From Komagataeibacter melomenusus (GTDB lineage: Bacteria; Pseudomonadota; Alphaproteobacteria; Acetobacterales; Acetobacteraceae): a DNA stretch of 64,000 nucleotides. The DNA lies in assembly GCF_013155395.1 (NCBI RefSeq), contig NZ_JABJWC010000001.1, positions 1 to 64,000 on the forward strand, written 5' to 3'. The notes beneath the pieces are model-generated. The model did not search any database, was not told where the DNA came from, and saw nothing but the letters and a program-made list of their open reading frames with translations. The translations under genes and the position numbers were made by a program. Below, piece by piece: positions 27,400 to 37,777 of the stretch. How positions within the stretch are numbered: the first letter of the stretch is position 1; each line of letters begins with the position of its first letter.

Positions 27400-28392
27400 A
27401 TGAACACACAGCCAACACCGGGCGCCAAACGTGCCATGCTGGAAGCCGCCACCTGGAAAATACGCCTCAATGAGGCACCGGATGATGAAACGGTACGGGC
27501 GGAATGGGTCGCATGGCGCGCGCAGGACCCCGACAATGAGCGGGCATGGCGCCGGGTGGAACGCGCCTGGGCCCATGCGGGCCAGATGGTTCCCGTAACG
27601 CTCCCGCATGACCGGCCTGCAACACCCCGGCGGCCTGCGACTGGCAGAACGGCTTGGGCACGCCCGTTGCGGATTGCGGCGGCCTGCATGCTGCCGGTGG
27701 CGGCGAGCCTGCTGGCCTTTGCCACGCCAGACATCATGTTCCGCCTGCAGGCTGATTATTACACGAAAACCGGCGAAACCCGCACGGTCGGCCTGTCGGA
27801 TGGGACGGCGGTGACCCTGGGCGGCCATTCCGCCATCGCCGTGCATTATTCGGGTGGGGAACGGGGGGTTACGCTGCTGGCCGGGGAGGCGTTTTTCAGT
27901 GTCGTGCATGACGGAAAACGTGGCTTTGTCGTCAGGGCAGGGAACGTGACGACGCGCGATATCGGCACCGCCTTTGATGTGCAGATGGCCGGGCCTCATG
28001 TCACTGTTGCCGTGCGCGAGGGGATCGTGAGCGTATCCCGCCAGTCCGACCCCGCCCTGCGCCTGACCGCTGGCCAGACATGGGCGGTCGACCAGCACAC
28101 GGGGCAGGCCCATCGCGGCACGATCGACCCGGAGGATGTCGGTTCATGGCGGTCAGGGCAGATGGTGCTGAACGACGTACGGTTTTCTGACGCGGTCGCG
28201 GTACTGGGCCGCTACTATCCGGGCACCATCGTAACCCGTGGTCTTGAGCACGACACCATCCCGGTAGGGGGCGTGTATGACCTGCATCACCCCAGGGAGG
28301 CGCTTGAGGCCCTGTGCGCGCTGCATGGGGGCAGGCTTGTCACACTCCCGGCGGGCTTCACCCTGGTGCTGGCGGACCATAAAGCTCCCTGA
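27400..28392 (+). CDS. FecR-type anti-sigma/sigma regulator (first cassette)
   Basis: A 330-residue inner-membrane regulator. The cytosolic part (1-85) has the FecR motif WVAWRAQDPDNERAWRRVER, a membrane segment lies at about 90-110, and the periplasmic FecR domain contains GETRTVGLSDGTAVTLGGHS and GEAFFSVVHDGKRGFVVRAG. The C-terminal part with RYYPGTIVTRGLEHDTIPVG should contact the receptor's STN domain. It stands 99 bases after its sigma gene. Confidence 0.9.
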   Translation: MNTQPTPGAKRAMLEAATWKIRLNEAPDDETVRAEWVAWRAQDPDNERAWRRVERAWAHAGQMVPVTLPHDRPATPRRPATGRTAWARPLRIAAACMLPVAASLLAFATPDIMFRLQADYYTKTGETRTVGLSDGTAVTLGGHSAIAVHYSGGERGVTLLAGEAFFSVVHDGKRGFVVRAGNVTTRDIGTAFDVQMAGPHVTVAVREGIVSVSRQSDPALRLTAGQTWAVDQHTGQAHRGTIDPEDVGSWRSGQMVLNDVRFSDAVAVLGRYYPGTIVTRGLEHDTIPVGGVYDLHHPREALEALCALHGGRLVTLPAGFTLVLADHKAP

Positions 28393-28518
28393 GGTGCCCA
28401 CACGGGCAATCAGACCACGCACAACCGCCACCGCAGCGCTTTTTTTTCAGCGGACTGCTAAAAAAAGTTTCACCCACACGTTAAAAATAAATCGTCTCAA
28501 CGGACATGGATATACGCG

Positions 28519-28537
28519 AATGCAATTCGTTTGCATT
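28519..28537. promoter_or_regulatory. Palindrome upstream of the first TonB receptor
   Basis: AATGCAATTCGTTTGCATT is a perfect 7-5-7 palindrome 33 bp before the receptor start. TGCAA/TTGCA arms occur in alphaproteobacterial iron boxes, so it may bind Fur/Irr-type proteins; alternatively it is a site for an AraC or other regulator. Confidence 0.45.
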
Positions 28538-28569
28538 TAACGCCAACCGTCCGCCCGTGAGACCCGACC

Positions 28570-31080
28570 ATGCCGTGTGTTCTTCTGCCGTGCCGCCGCA
28601 ATCGCATCCGGCTTTCCCGATCCAGCCTGCTTACGGGCACGTCCGCCCTCCTGTTCGTCATGTGGGCTGCTGCGGGCCATCATGCCGCGGCCGCACCGGT
28701 TGAGGGCGGCGTGGCCAGCGCGCCATCACCGGCACAGCCCTTCAGCATTCCCGCCCAGCCACTGGGCCGCGCCCTTGCCGCCCTTGGCGCGCAGACCGGC
28801 CTGCAGATCGCGTTCGACAGCGCCACGATAGCGGGCGCACGCTCAGGGGCGGTGAACGGGCAGATGACAGCGGAACAGGCGCTTTCCGCCCTTCTGGCGG
28901 GCACGGGCATCAGTTACAGCAAAACCGGGGCGCATTCCGTCTCGCTCATCCGCGCGCCGTCCGCCATCACCCTTGATCCGGTGCGGGTGGAAGGGCAGAG
29001 GAATGGCGGCGGCAGAAAAGGCTGGAAAGAAGAGCAGATCGCCGTTTACGCCACATCAGGGCGGGCAGGGCTTGTGCCCAGGAATTCCAGTGCCGCCACC
29101 AAAACCGACACCCCCCTGATCGAAACCCCGGAATCCATATCCGTCGTGACCCGCGCGCAGCTGGACCAGCAGAACGCCCGCACCATAGCCGAGGCCCTAC
29201 GATATAATGCGGGTGTGTCGGGCGATGTGGCATCAGGCTACACCACGCGCTTCGACATGGTTGAAATCCGCGGCTTTCAGGGGGCCGCGGGCGCGGATGA
29301 GTTTGTTGACAATCTGCGCCTGTTCAACGGTGCGTACTACGCCACCCAGCAGATCGACCCCTACCTGCTTGACCGGATCGACATCCTCAAGGGGCCGCCA
29401 TCGGTCCTGTACGGGCAGTCCAATCCCGGGGGCGCCATCGTGCTGACCACAAAGCAGCCGACGGCGGTACCCGTCCACTCCATCTCGGTCGAGGGCGGCA
29501 CATACGGCTACGTGCGCGGCACCGCCGATTTTGGCGGGCGGATCGACCGTGATGGCAAATGGCTGTACCGCATCGCCGCGACTGCCACCACATCCGGCAC
29601 GCAGGACGAGCATACCCGCAACGAACGCTTCGGCGTCCTGCCATCGCTGACATGGACCCCCAATGACCGCCTGACCATGACGCTGTCCGCCTTCTGGCAG
29701 CGTGACCCGCGTGGCGGCAATTTTGATACAGCCCCCCTGCAGGGCACCATCCTGCCCAACCCGAATGGCAAGATTTCGGACCATTTCTACCCCGGCGACC
29801 CGAATTTCGAGACCTACAAGCGCACCCAGACGGCGGTGAACTACCGCCTGAGCTACCAGATTGCGCCCAACTGGACCTTCAAGTCGTTTGCCCGCTACGC
29901 GAATGTGGGGGCGTTTTTCCAGCAGGTGTCCTCTGGCGGGATGCTCGATGATGACAACCGCACGCTGGAGCGCGCGGCATACGGGTCGGAGGAACATTTC
30001 GACACGATCACGGTGGAAGAACAGATCCTTGGTCATTTCCGCACCGGTCCGGTCAGGCACAACGTGATCATTGGCGGCAACTGGCAGAATATCCGTGATT
30101 CCGCCAATTTGTATTACGGCGATGCGCCGTCGCTGGATGTCTTTTCCCCCACATACGGGCAGAGCATCGGCAAGCTGGACCTGTATGAAGCCCAGAGCAT
30201 CACCACCAACCAGGAAGGCATCTATGGCGAGGACCAGATGACATGGGGTCACCTGCATGTGCAGGGTGGCGTACGCCATGACTGGTCCACCATCGACACC
30301 CGCGACCAGACGGATAGCGGCGGCAGCTTCAACCAGTCCGATCAGGCCACGACGTGGCGCGGCGGCATCCTGTATGCGTTCCCCATCGGGCTTTCACCCT
30401 ATTTCCATTATGCGGAATCCTTCCAGCCCGCCAACAACCTGTCCTTCAACGGCACGCCGTTCAAGCCCACGCGGGGACGGCAGTTTGAAGTGGGGCTGAA
30501 ATACCAGCCGCATGGCTTCAACGGGTTTTTTACGGCCGCGCTGTATGACCTCAAGCAGAGCAACGTGCTGGTCACCGATCCGGTCCATATCGATTTCTAT
30601 ACCCAGACCGGCGGCATCCGCTCGCGCGGGATCGAACTGGAAGCCCATGTGGACCTGACCCGCAACCTGAACATCATCGCGGCCTATACCTATCAGGACG
30701 TGGCCTATACGCGCGGCAGTGGCGACCTGACGGGCGAGCGCCCGATTGCGGTGCCCAAGCAGACATTCTCGGTCTGGGGGCATTATGACCTGCGCAATGG
30801 CCCGCTGCGCGGCTTGGGGTTTGGCGCGGGCGTGCGCTACAACGGCAATACGCTGGTGGACAACACGCTGGAATATGTCACACCCAGCTATGTTCTGGTG
30901 GATGCGCAGGCACAGTATTCACTCGATGCCGTAGCCCCACGGATGAAGGGCATGCTGTTTCAGGTCACGGCGCAGAACCTGCTCAACCAGCGGTACTATC
31001 CCGGCTGCGCGGGGGCCGATACCGGCTGCTATATCGGCGCGAACCGCAATGTGATCGGCAAGGTGACGTATAGCTGGTAA
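28570..31080 (+). CDS. TonB-dependent siderophore receptor with STN signalling domain (first cassette)
   Basis: An 836-residue outer-membrane receptor. Signal peptide at about 1-43, STN domain at 55-115 (FSIPAQPLGRALAALGAQTG), then plug (about 175-310, with RIDILKGPPSVLYGQSNPGG) and a 22-strand barrel ending in aromatic GKVTYSW. The STN domain contacts FecR, so ligand binding should activate the upstream sigma factor. The plug motifs match FhuA/FpvA-type ferric-siderophore receptors; the ligand is unknown. Confidence 0.92.
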   Translation: MPCVLLPCRRNRIRLSRSSLLTGTSALLFVMWAAAGHHAAAAPVEGGVASAPSPAQPFSIPAQPLGRALAALGAQTGLQIAFDSATIAGARSGAVNGQMTAEQALSALLAGTGISYSKTGAHSVSLIRAPSAITLDPVRVEGQRNGGGRKGWKEEQIAVYATSGRAGLVPRNSSAATKTDTPLIETPESISVVTRAQLDQQNARTIAEALRYNAGVSGDVASGYTTRFDMVEIRGFQGAAGADEFVDNLRLFNGAYYATQQIDPYLLDRIDILKGPPSVLYGQSNPGGAIVLTTKQPTAVPVHSISVEGGTYGYVRGTADFGGRIDRDGKWLYRIAATATTSGTQDEHTRNERFGVLPSLTWTPNDRLTMTLSAFWQRDPRGGNFDTAPLQGTILPNPNGKISDHFYPGDPNFETYKRTQTAVNYRLSYQIAPNWTFKSFARYANVGAFFQQVSSGGMLDDDNRTLERAAYGSEEHFDTITVEEQILGHFRTGPVRHNVIIGGNWQNIRDSANLYYGDAPSLDVFSPTYGQSIGKLDLYEAQSITTNQEGIYGEDQMTWGHLHVQGGVRHDWSTIDTRDQTDSGGSFNQSDQATTWRGGILYAFPIGLSPYFHYAESFQPANNLSFNGTPFKPTRGRQFEVGLKYQPHGFNGFFTAALYDLKQSNVLVTDPVHIDFYTQTGGIRSRGIELEAHVDLTRNLNIIAAYTYQDVAYTRGSGDLTGERPIAVPKQTFSVWGHYDLRNGPLRGLGFGAGVRYNGNTLVDNTLEYVTPSYVLVDAQAQYSLDAVAPRMKGMLFQVTAQNLLNQRYYPGCAGADTGCYIGANRNVIGKVTYSW

Positions 31081-31321
31081 TGACTGCAAATATTGATTGT
31101 CAGTTATGCGATTATCGCATGATTCAGCAAACGTATCCCATACAGACGATCCATCCCGGAAGGAAATAACAGCGCGCGGCAGCCGCCGTCCGATATTTTT
31201 GGACGGTTTCATGCAACATGCTGATTTACCTATATTTTTACAAGAAATCAGAAAGCATGTGGCATGCGTCCCGACGGTGACATACGAAATATCGGCCACA
31301 TCATACGCAACTTGAACATGC

Positions 31322-31340
31322 GAATGATTATTATTACAGG
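31322..31340. promoter_or_regulatory. Fur-like box before the second sigma factor
   Basis: GAATGATTATTATTACAGG resembles a Fur half-palindrome run (AATGATTATTATT). It is too close to an ATG at 31343 for that codon to be the start of a leadered message, which favours the GTG at 31415. Confidence 0.45.
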
Positions 31341-31414
31341 ACATGAAAACAGCGGGAGAGACGACGCGCGACAAGGCAAAGCCCCGTGCGTCGATCTCCT
31401 TGGAGGCGGTGCCC

Positions 31415-31972
31415 GTGTCCTACGCGGACAAGATTTTTCTGGAAGTCCTTGAAAGCAACAGACGCCATCTTGTCGCGCTGGCGGCGCGGGTCGTGGGCTG
31501 CGCATGGCGGGGCGAGGAAATCGTGCAGGACGCCTATATCCGCATCATCCGCGCCGGGGCCGCGCCACAGGACATCCAGTACCCGCTGGGTTACCTGAAA
31601 CGGGTGATTTTCCGCCTCGCCATTGATGCACGCCGGGCAAAAGCCGTTGAACGTGCCTATGCGCATGCCATCAGTTCTCCCGACAGGCGGACCACATGCA
31701 CTGACGGGGCAGGGGACGGGGATATCCCGCGCCCCGATGCCATCGAAATCCTGACGCCCGAACGCCAACTGGCCAGCCAGGATGAACTCCGTCGCGTGCT
31801 GGCCTGCCTTGACGGCCTGCCCCCGCGCACCCGCCGCGCGTTTGAACTGAGCCAGCTCTATGGCCATAAACAGCGTGAAGTGGCCGAGATCCTCGGTGTC
31901 AGTTCCCCGCGCGTGCATGCCATGCTCCGGCAGGCCTTCCAGCGGATTACCGAGCAGCTTGGTGAAGAATGA
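31415..31972 (+). CDS. ECF sigma factor, FecI type (second cassette)
   Basis: A 185-residue ECF sigma. Region 2: NRRHLVALAARVVGCAWRGE, EIVQDAYIRIIRAG and LKRVIFRLAIDARRAK. Region 4: LDGLPPRTRRAFELSQLYGH and KQREVAEILGVSSPRVHAML. GTG 31415 is chosen because GGAGG lies 8 bases upstream and the protein then has normal FecI length; an ATG at 31343 gives a 209-residue form. It is followed by its own fecR and receptor genes, a tandem duplicate arrangement of the first cassette with diverged sequence. Confidence 0.88.
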   Translation: MSYADKIFLEVLESNRRHLVALAARVVGCAWRGEEIVQDAYIRIIRAGAAPQDIQYPLGYLKRVIFRLAIDARRAKAVERAYAHAISSPDRRTTCTDGAGDGDIPRPDAIEILTPERQLASQDELRRVLACLDGLPPRTRRAFELSQLYGHKQREVAEILGVSSPRVHAMLRQAFQRITEQLGEE

Positions 31973-32069
31973 AGCCCCACCTGCCGGTGTTAATTTCCAT
32001 GCCGTTCAATCGTCAGACAGAAAGGGAGATGTGAAAGCGCATGTCCTGCCTGCAAAGCATCATGGGCCC

Positions 32070-33047
32070 ATGACCGACATTCCCCCGCCTGACGCTGCCG
32101 ATACGGCCCTTTCGTTCCTTCTCCGTGTGCAGGATGATCCCGGAAATGACTGTCTGAAGGCTGAACTCCAGCAATGGCGGCAGGCTGATCCTGCGCATGA
32201 ACGGGCATGGCAGCAGGCATTGCGGGTCCGCCTGCTTGCCCAGATGGCCCTGCAGGGCGCGACACAGGCACAATCCCCGTCAAAGCCCACGCCCGACAAC
32301 CTGCATCGCTTCCCGGTCCGCAGATGGCGGGCGGGGGCGCTGGCAACTGCGGCGGCAGCGGCCATTGTCCTTGCCTGCGCGCCTTCGCTGCGCCTGTGGT
32401 TTCAGGCGGATTACACCACGACAACAGGCCAGACGCGCCAGATTGCCCTGGATGATGGCAGTCACCTGACCCTGGGCAGCGCATCCGCCATTGCCGTGCA
32501 TATGCAAGGCGATACACGCCGGGTCGTGCTGCTGAAAGGGGAGGCACTGTTCCAGGTAAAGCATGATCCCCGGCGGACCTTCGTGGTGGAGGCCGATGGC
32601 GTGGTGTCGCGCGATATTGGCACGGTATTTGACGTACGCAGCGGAGCCGGACACGTCGTGCTGGGGGTTGGTGAGGGCACGGTCGGGCTGCGCGCACCAC
32701 AGGCGGGAATAGCAGCCGAGCAGACCGTCAATGCTGGCGAACAGATCGATATTACGGAAAAGACCGGGGCCGTGCGCCGCTCCAGCATTTCACCTGACAG
32801 TGTCGGGTCATGGAATACAGGCCTGTTTGGTGCCAGTGCGGTCAGTGTTGCGGATATGCTGGGTATATTGCGCCGCCATTATCCCGGCTATGTCATCATG
32901 CGCGGAAGCATACCCGCCAGCAGGCTGGTGGGCGGCGTATATGACCTGCAGCACCCGGCCGACAGCCTGCGCATGCTGGTTACGTCCTCTGGCGGGGCCA
33001 TGCGCGAAGTGGCAGGGCGTATTCTGGTTATCAGCTTTCCCGGCTGA
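32070..33047 (+). CDS. FecR-type anti-sigma/sigma regulator (second cassette)
   Basis: A 325-residue FecR. N-terminal LQQWRQADPAHERAWQQALR, membrane segment at about 90-110, periplasmic domain with GQTRQIALDDGSHLTLGSAS and LLKGEALFQVKHDPRRTFVV. The start at 32070 (MTDIPPPDAAD) gives the usual N-terminal length; GTG 32031 behind AAAGGGAG is an alternative. It lies 97 bases downstream of its sigma gene. Confidence 0.87.
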   Translation: MTDIPPPDAADTALSFLLRVQDDPGNDCLKAELQQWRQADPAHERAWQQALRVRLLAQMALQGATQAQSPSKPTPDNLHRFPVRRWRAGALATAAAAAIVLACAPSLRLWFQADYTTTTGQTRQIALDDGSHLTLGSASAIAVHMQGDTRRVVLLKGEALFQVKHDPRRTFVVEADGVVSRDIGTVFDVRSGAGHVVLGVGEGTVGLRAPQAGIAAEQTVNAGEQIDITEKTGAVRRSSISPDSVGSWNTGLFGASAVSVADMLGILRRHYPGYVIMRGSIPASRLVGGVYDLQHPADSLRMLVTSSGGAMREVAGRILVISFPG

Positions 33048-33198
33048 TCCGGCGCCGACAGCGGGCAGGGCAGTTCTGACCTGCAAAAAAAAGTCCCTGA
33101 ACGGGCAACCGCTATTAAGTTCCGCTGGCGTAGCCCGTCATGTTTTGTGAGACGAATTGATCTTAATTCGCATTTGCAATACGGCAGGCAACATTTCC

Positions 33199-35784
33199 AT
33201 GGCAGCAAGCGTTGATACCCCCACCGCCACAGGCAACCGGTTCCGTCACATCCTGCTGACAGCAGTGGCCCTTTCCACATACGGGAGCCTGACATGCGCG
33301 GGTGCGCTGGCCGCACCATCCGCCGGGGTCAACACTGGCGCGGTCCTGTCCTTCCATATTGCGCAGAAACCCCTGCGTGATGCGCTGGTGGATCTGGGCA
33401 CACAGGCCCGCGTACGCCTGATCTTTGCTGCCGACAGCATACCGAATATCACGGTCGCCCCCCTGAACGGCACGTTTTCGGTGCCGGACGCAATCGGGCG
33501 ACTGCTGGGTGGGACAGGACTGACATTTTCCAGCCGGGACGGCGCATTCTACATCCAGAAAGCCGCGACCGCCAGCATCACGCTGGGCCCCGTGCGGGTG
33601 GGCGGCACGGTGGCGCATGAAAGTGCCACCGGACCCGGCGTAGGCTACGTGGCCATCAATACCCTGACCGGGTCAAAGACCGACACGCCCATTATCGAGA
33701 TACCGAACTCGATCCACGTCATCACCAAACAGCAGATGATCGACCAGCAGCCCCAGAACGTGATGGAGGCGCTGCGCTACACTCCCGGCGTGCATGTGGA
33801 AGGGCTGGGCGGCTTCGCCAATGGCGTGGGCAGTGGATACAATAATGGCAGTATCGTGCAGCGCGGCTTTGCCACCGCGCAGTTTGTCGATGGCATCCGG
33901 TCATATTCCAACAGCGCGGGGGAGACCGCGTTCCTTGAGCGTATCGAGGTCATGAACGGCCCGGCCTCGGTGTTGTATGGCCAGACCACGCCGGGCGGCC
34001 TGATCGGCATGTCCCTGAAAAAGCCGACCGACACGCCGCTGCGCAATGTCACCCTTGGCTTTGGCAACTGGGGGCGGTACGAGGCCACGTTCGATGTCAG
34101 TGACAGGGTCACGAAATCAGGGAACGTGCGCTACCGCATTGCCGGGATCGGTGTCACACAGGGCACGCAGACCAACTATATCGACTATCATCGCGTGGGG
34201 GTCCTGCCCTCCATTACATGGGATATAGATCACAAAACATCACTGACCCTTCTGGGCAGCTATATGTACACACCCGGCGATGGCATCAACATGACGCAGC
34301 TTCCGCCCAGCGTGCTGCTTGATACCAACGGTTATGGCCGTATCCCCCGCAGCCGTTTTCTGGGTGACAGGAACTGGAACGAGTCAGGCCAGACGGATGC
34401 CATGTTTGAATACCAGTTCAAGCATACTTTCAACCGCTGGATCGATTTCAGCCAGACCATGCGTTTTGAAAGCTCGAAGTTTCGTAACAAGACGCTCATG
34501 CGCGGCGAAGGTATGGTGACAGACCAGCTGTACTCCCGTGGGCCGGTCGAGACCAACTGGCCCAGCACCACCATCGGACTGGATACGCGCGTGGGGGGCA
34601 AGCTGCCGATTGGCCCGGTACGGAATACATGGGTCGTTGGAACGGACTTTCGGCAGTATGACAGCAGGGACAGTTCGCTCAGCGATGATACGCCGGGCAA
34701 TAACGGCTATCCTGGTCTTGATGGGTATACGCTGGTCAATGTCTATAATCCGCAGAGCAATTACGTGCCCTGCATGGACATCCATTCCTCCAAATGCCTG
34801 GTCAGCGGATATCAGAGCCACCAGAACTATTTCCAGGAAGGCATCTATTTTCAGGACCAGCTTAAATATAAGGGGCTGTCCGTTATCCTTGGCGGCAGGC
34901 AGGACTGGGTGAACTATCATGGCTATACCGCGCAGACGAGCAACGAGAATGCCACCCATACCTACACCTATACCCGCACCAGTGCCCTGCCACGGCCGCA
35001 GGCGGCCTTCACATGGCGCGCGGGACTGGTCTATCAGTTCAAATTCGGTCTGGCGCCGTATTTCAGCTATTCCACATCCTTCGTGCCGCAGAGTTCGCGC
35101 AACTGGCAGGGTAACCTGTTCCCGCCGCTGACCGGCAAGCAGCTTGAAGCGGGGCTGAAATATCAGTCACCTGACCAGAAAATCTTTCTGCAGGCCGCCG
35201 CTTTCCGGATCGAGGAGGATCATTACCTGATTACCGACCCCGACCACCCGAATTTTTCGGCTGACGCGGGACGTGTGCGCTCACAGGGATTCGAACTTTC
35301 GGCCAACGCCAACTTTACCCGCGACCTGCGCTTCATGGCCTCCTATACTTACGATGCCGCGACCTATCTGAGCACAAACCTCAGCGACGTGCAGGAATAT
35401 GCCAACGGCACCACGGGCGGCACGATATCGGAAAAAGGCAAATACATAGGCGAGGGAATTCCCCGCAACATGGCCTCCGCCTTTCTGGATTACACGCTGC
35501 CCACGCGTTACCTCAAGGGCTTTGGCATCAATGGCGGCGTGCGCTATAACGGCTTTACCTATTCCGATGACGTGAACAGCTTCAAGGTTCCCGCGTACAC
35601 CCTGTTCGATATCGGCGCGCATTACGATTTCGGGCAGGCCACACCCATCCTGAAGGGTTTGCGGGGGCAGCTTTCCGTCTCCAACCTGACCAACAAATAT
35701 TACATCACCTCATGTGGCGGCACATACTCGTGCTATATCGGGCAGGGTCGGCGCGTTTACGGCAACCTGAGCTATAGCTGGTAA
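33199..35784 (+). CDS. TonB-dependent siderophore receptor with STN domain (second cassette)
   Basis: An 861-residue outer-membrane receptor. Signal peptide ends near ALAAPSAG, STN domain follows (FHIAQKPLRDALVDLGTQAR), the plug holds RIEVMNGPASVLYGQTTPGG, and the barrel ends in aromatic GNLSYSW. As in the first receptor, the STN domain couples to FecR. The ATG at 33199 places the signal peptide at the N terminus; an upstream TTG at 33157 would precede it with a polar stretch. The loops differ strongly from the first receptor, so a different siderophore is likely. Confidence 0.92.
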   Translation: MAASVDTPTATGNRFRHILLTAVALSTYGSLTCAGALAAPSAGVNTGAVLSFHIAQKPLRDALVDLGTQARVRLIFAADSIPNITVAPLNGTFSVPDAIGRLLGGTGLTFSSRDGAFYIQKAATASITLGPVRVGGTVAHESATGPGVGYVAINTLTGSKTDTPIIEIPNSIHVITKQQMIDQQPQNVMEALRYTPGVHVEGLGGFANGVGSGYNNGSIVQRGFATAQFVDGIRSYSNSAGETAFLERIEVMNGPASVLYGQTTPGGLIGMSLKKPTDTPLRNVTLGFGNWGRYEATFDVSDRVTKSGNVRYRIAGIGVTQGTQTNYIDYHRVGVLPSITWDIDHKTSLTLLGSYMYTPGDGINMTQLPPSVLLDTNGYGRIPRSRFLGDRNWNESGQTDAMFEYQFKHTFNRWIDFSQTMRFESSKFRNKTLMRGEGMVTDQLYSRGPVETNWPSTTIGLDTRVGGKLPIGPVRNTWVVGTDFRQYDSRDSSLSDDTPGNNGYPGLDGYTLVNVYNPQSNYVPCMDIHSSKCLVSGYQSHQNYFQEGIYFQDQLKYKGLSVILGGRQDWVNYHGYTAQTSNENATHTYTYTRTSALPRPQAAFTWRAGLVYQFKFGLAPYFSYSTSFVPQSSRNWQGNLFPPLTGKQLEAGLKYQSPDQKIFLQAAAFRIEEDHYLITDPDHPNFSADAGRVRSQGFELSANANFTRDLRFMASYTYDAATYLSTNLSDVQEYANGTTGGTISEKGKYIGEGIPRNMASAFLDYTLPTRYLKGFGINGGVRYNGFTYSDDVNSFKVPAYTLFDIGAHYDFGQATPILKGLRGQLSVSNLTNKYYITSCGGTYSCYIGQGRRVYGNLSYSW

Positions 35785-35840
35785 GAACAGACTGAAAAAA
35801 CGGTTCATCCCGTCGTCATTTCCTGCAGGAGGTGCCCGTC

Positions 35841-37568
35841 ATGAACCGCATGCAGTCTTCATATACCGGCGTCCTGCGTGCCCTGTGGCGTCTGCAACGT
35901 CCGTTATGGCCTGTAACACTGGGGGCGACGCTTGTCGGCACGGCAGGCGGGCTTGCAAGCGCGTGGCTGCTGTCAGGCATCAATGATGCCCTGCATGCGC
36001 CTGACAGGCTGAATGCAGCCCTGGCGCTGAACCTTGCGGGGCTGTGCGTGCTGTCCATTGCGGGATCAGCCCTTGCCGGGATCGGCAATAGCGCAGCCGG
36101 CCAGAAGATCATCACCCGTCTGCGCCATGAGGTCGCCGCCCGCGTGCTGGCCACCCCGCTGGCCACGCTGGAGCGGCATAAACCGCACCGGATGCTGGCC
36201 ATCCTGAATGGCGATATCAGTACCGTCAGCGCGTTTACCTTCAATTTCTCGGGCTATGTCGTCTCCCTGGCTGTGGTGCTGGCCTGCGTGATCTATCTGG
36301 CCGTCCTGTCGCCACCGGCCTGCCTGATCGTGATCGTGTCCTTTGCCTGCGGCGTGGCGCTGACGGTCTGGCGGCGGCGCCGATGGCGGTCTGATTACCG
36401 TGAAATCCGCAGCATGGAAGACAGGCTGCAAAACCAGTACCGCACCATTACCGAAGGGGCACGGGAACTGCAGCTCAACCACATGCGGCGCGACCATGTG
36501 CATCATACCCTGCTTGGTGGGGCCGCATCGCGTATCGCGACGCTGAAAACCACAGCCATGCGGCGGTTCTGGTTATTTGATTCCGTTCATGAAGCACTCT
36601 TCTTCCTGACCGTGGCCCTGCTGCTGGGCACACGTTTTCTTACGGGACTGTCCACCCCTGCCGCCACTGGCGCGGTGCTGGTGCTGCTCTATGCGCGCGG
36701 ACCACTGGAACGGGTGCTGCAGGCGCTGCCCGCCATGACCGAGACCGAAATCGCCCTGCAACGCATTGCCGAACTGACCGCCAACCTGCCCGATGGCAGA
36801 CTGCCTGACTTGCGCGCGGAAGATGCGGTCACCTTCCACCATGCCATTACCCTCCATGGCGTGAGCTACCACCCGGATGGCATGGCTGCTCCCGGCTTCA
36901 TACTGGGGCCGGTGGACCTGACCATCCGCCATGGCGAGGTCATGTTCATCACGGGGGGCAATGGCGCGGGCAAGACCACGCTGGTCAAGCTGCTGCTCGG
37001 CCTGTATGCGCCCACAACGGGCAGCATGCTGTGTGACGGAGTTCCGGTCATGGCGGAAAACGTCGCCGCATACCGCCAGCTTTTTGCAACGGTTTTTACG
37101 GATTATTTCCTGTTTGAGAACCTGCCGCACCCCGATGAACGGACCCTGGCCCTTGCGGCATACTGGGTGGAACGGCTGGGCCTTGCCCACAAGGTCAGGC
37201 TGGAGCAGGGCCGTTTCAGCACCACCGACCTTTCCACCGGGCAATGCAGGCGTCTGGCGCTGGTGCAGGCGCTGGCCGAACACCGGCCAGTCCTGATGCT
37301 GGACGAGTGGGCAGCCGATCAGGACCCGGTTTTCCGCCGTGTTTTCTACACTGAAATCCTGCCTGAACTGAAAGCGGCAGGGCGAACCCTGATCGTCATC
37401 TCGCATGATGACCACTATTTCGCGACAGCTGACCATATCATCCATCTGGATGAAGGGCGCATCATAAACGACAGCCACCCGACCGGAACGGGGCAGGAGA
37501 GGCATGCCACGCGGGCACAGGGACGCCATCCATCGGAAAAAGGCACCTTGGTCCCGCCGGCAATATAA
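35841..37568 (+). CDS. Cyclic-peptide-type ABC transporter (PvdE/SyrD family), fused membrane and ATPase domains
   Basis: A 575-residue half-transporter. Six membrane segments occupy about 20-310. The ATPase part has Walker A GGNGAGKTT, signature LSTGQCRRLAL (variant of LSGGQ, as in this family) and Walker B VLMLDEWAADQDP. Relatives move siderophores or cyclic lipopeptides across the inner membrane. The ATG at 35841 follows AGGAGG at ideal distance. It lies just after the second receptor; without peptide synthetase genes nearby, handling of an imported siderophore is more likely than export of a home-made one. That is inference. Confidence 0.87.
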   Translation: MNRMQSSYTGVLRALWRLQRPLWPVTLGATLVGTAGGLASAWLLSGINDALHAPDRLNAALALNLAGLCVLSIAGSALAGIGNSAAGQKIITRLRHEVAARVLATPLATLERHKPHRMLAILNGDISTVSAFTFNFSGYVVSLAVVLACVIYLAVLSPPACLIVIVSFACGVALTVWRRRRWRSDYREIRSMEDRLQNQYRTITEGARELQLNHMRRDHVHHTLLGGAASRIATLKTTAMRRFWLFDSVHEALFFLTVALLLGTRFLTGLSTPAATGAVLVLLYARGPLERVLQALPAMTETEIALQRIAELTANLPDGRLPDLRAEDAVTFHHAITLHGVSYHPDGMAAPGFILGPVDLTIRHGEVMFITGGNGAGKTTLVKLLLGLYAPTTGSMLCDGVPVMAENVAAYRQLFATVFTDYFLFENLPHPDERTLALAAYWVERLGLAHKVRLEQGRFSTTDLSTGQCRRLALVQALAEHRPVLMLDEWAADQDPVFRRVFYTEILPELKAAGRTLIVISHDDHYFATADHIIHLDEGRIINDSHPTGTGQERHATRAQGRHPSEKGTLVPPAI

Positions 37569-37738
37569 AAACCGGGTTTCTTATGAAAAAATCCGCCACT
37601 GGCTCGTCTTTATAAGAAAGGCGACATTCCGGCCGGTCTGCTGACAGGACGACAGGGCCGGACGCCTGCTGATTTTTTTCGGGATAGTCAGAGGCACGAC
37701 GCAATGGAACAGGCTGGAACCGGTGCAGATTTTATTTG

Positions 37739-37765
37739 CAACTCATTCTCACAATCATTATTAAA
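37739..37765. promoter_or_regulatory. Fur-like box before the PepSY-exbBD-tonB operon
   Basis: The segment has CTCATTCTCACAATCATTA, an iron-box-like run that also resembles, on the other strand, the box at 62980-63008. It ends 13 bases before the chosen start of the PepSY gene. Confidence 0.5.
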
Positions 37766-37777
37766 ATGATGGTTCCC

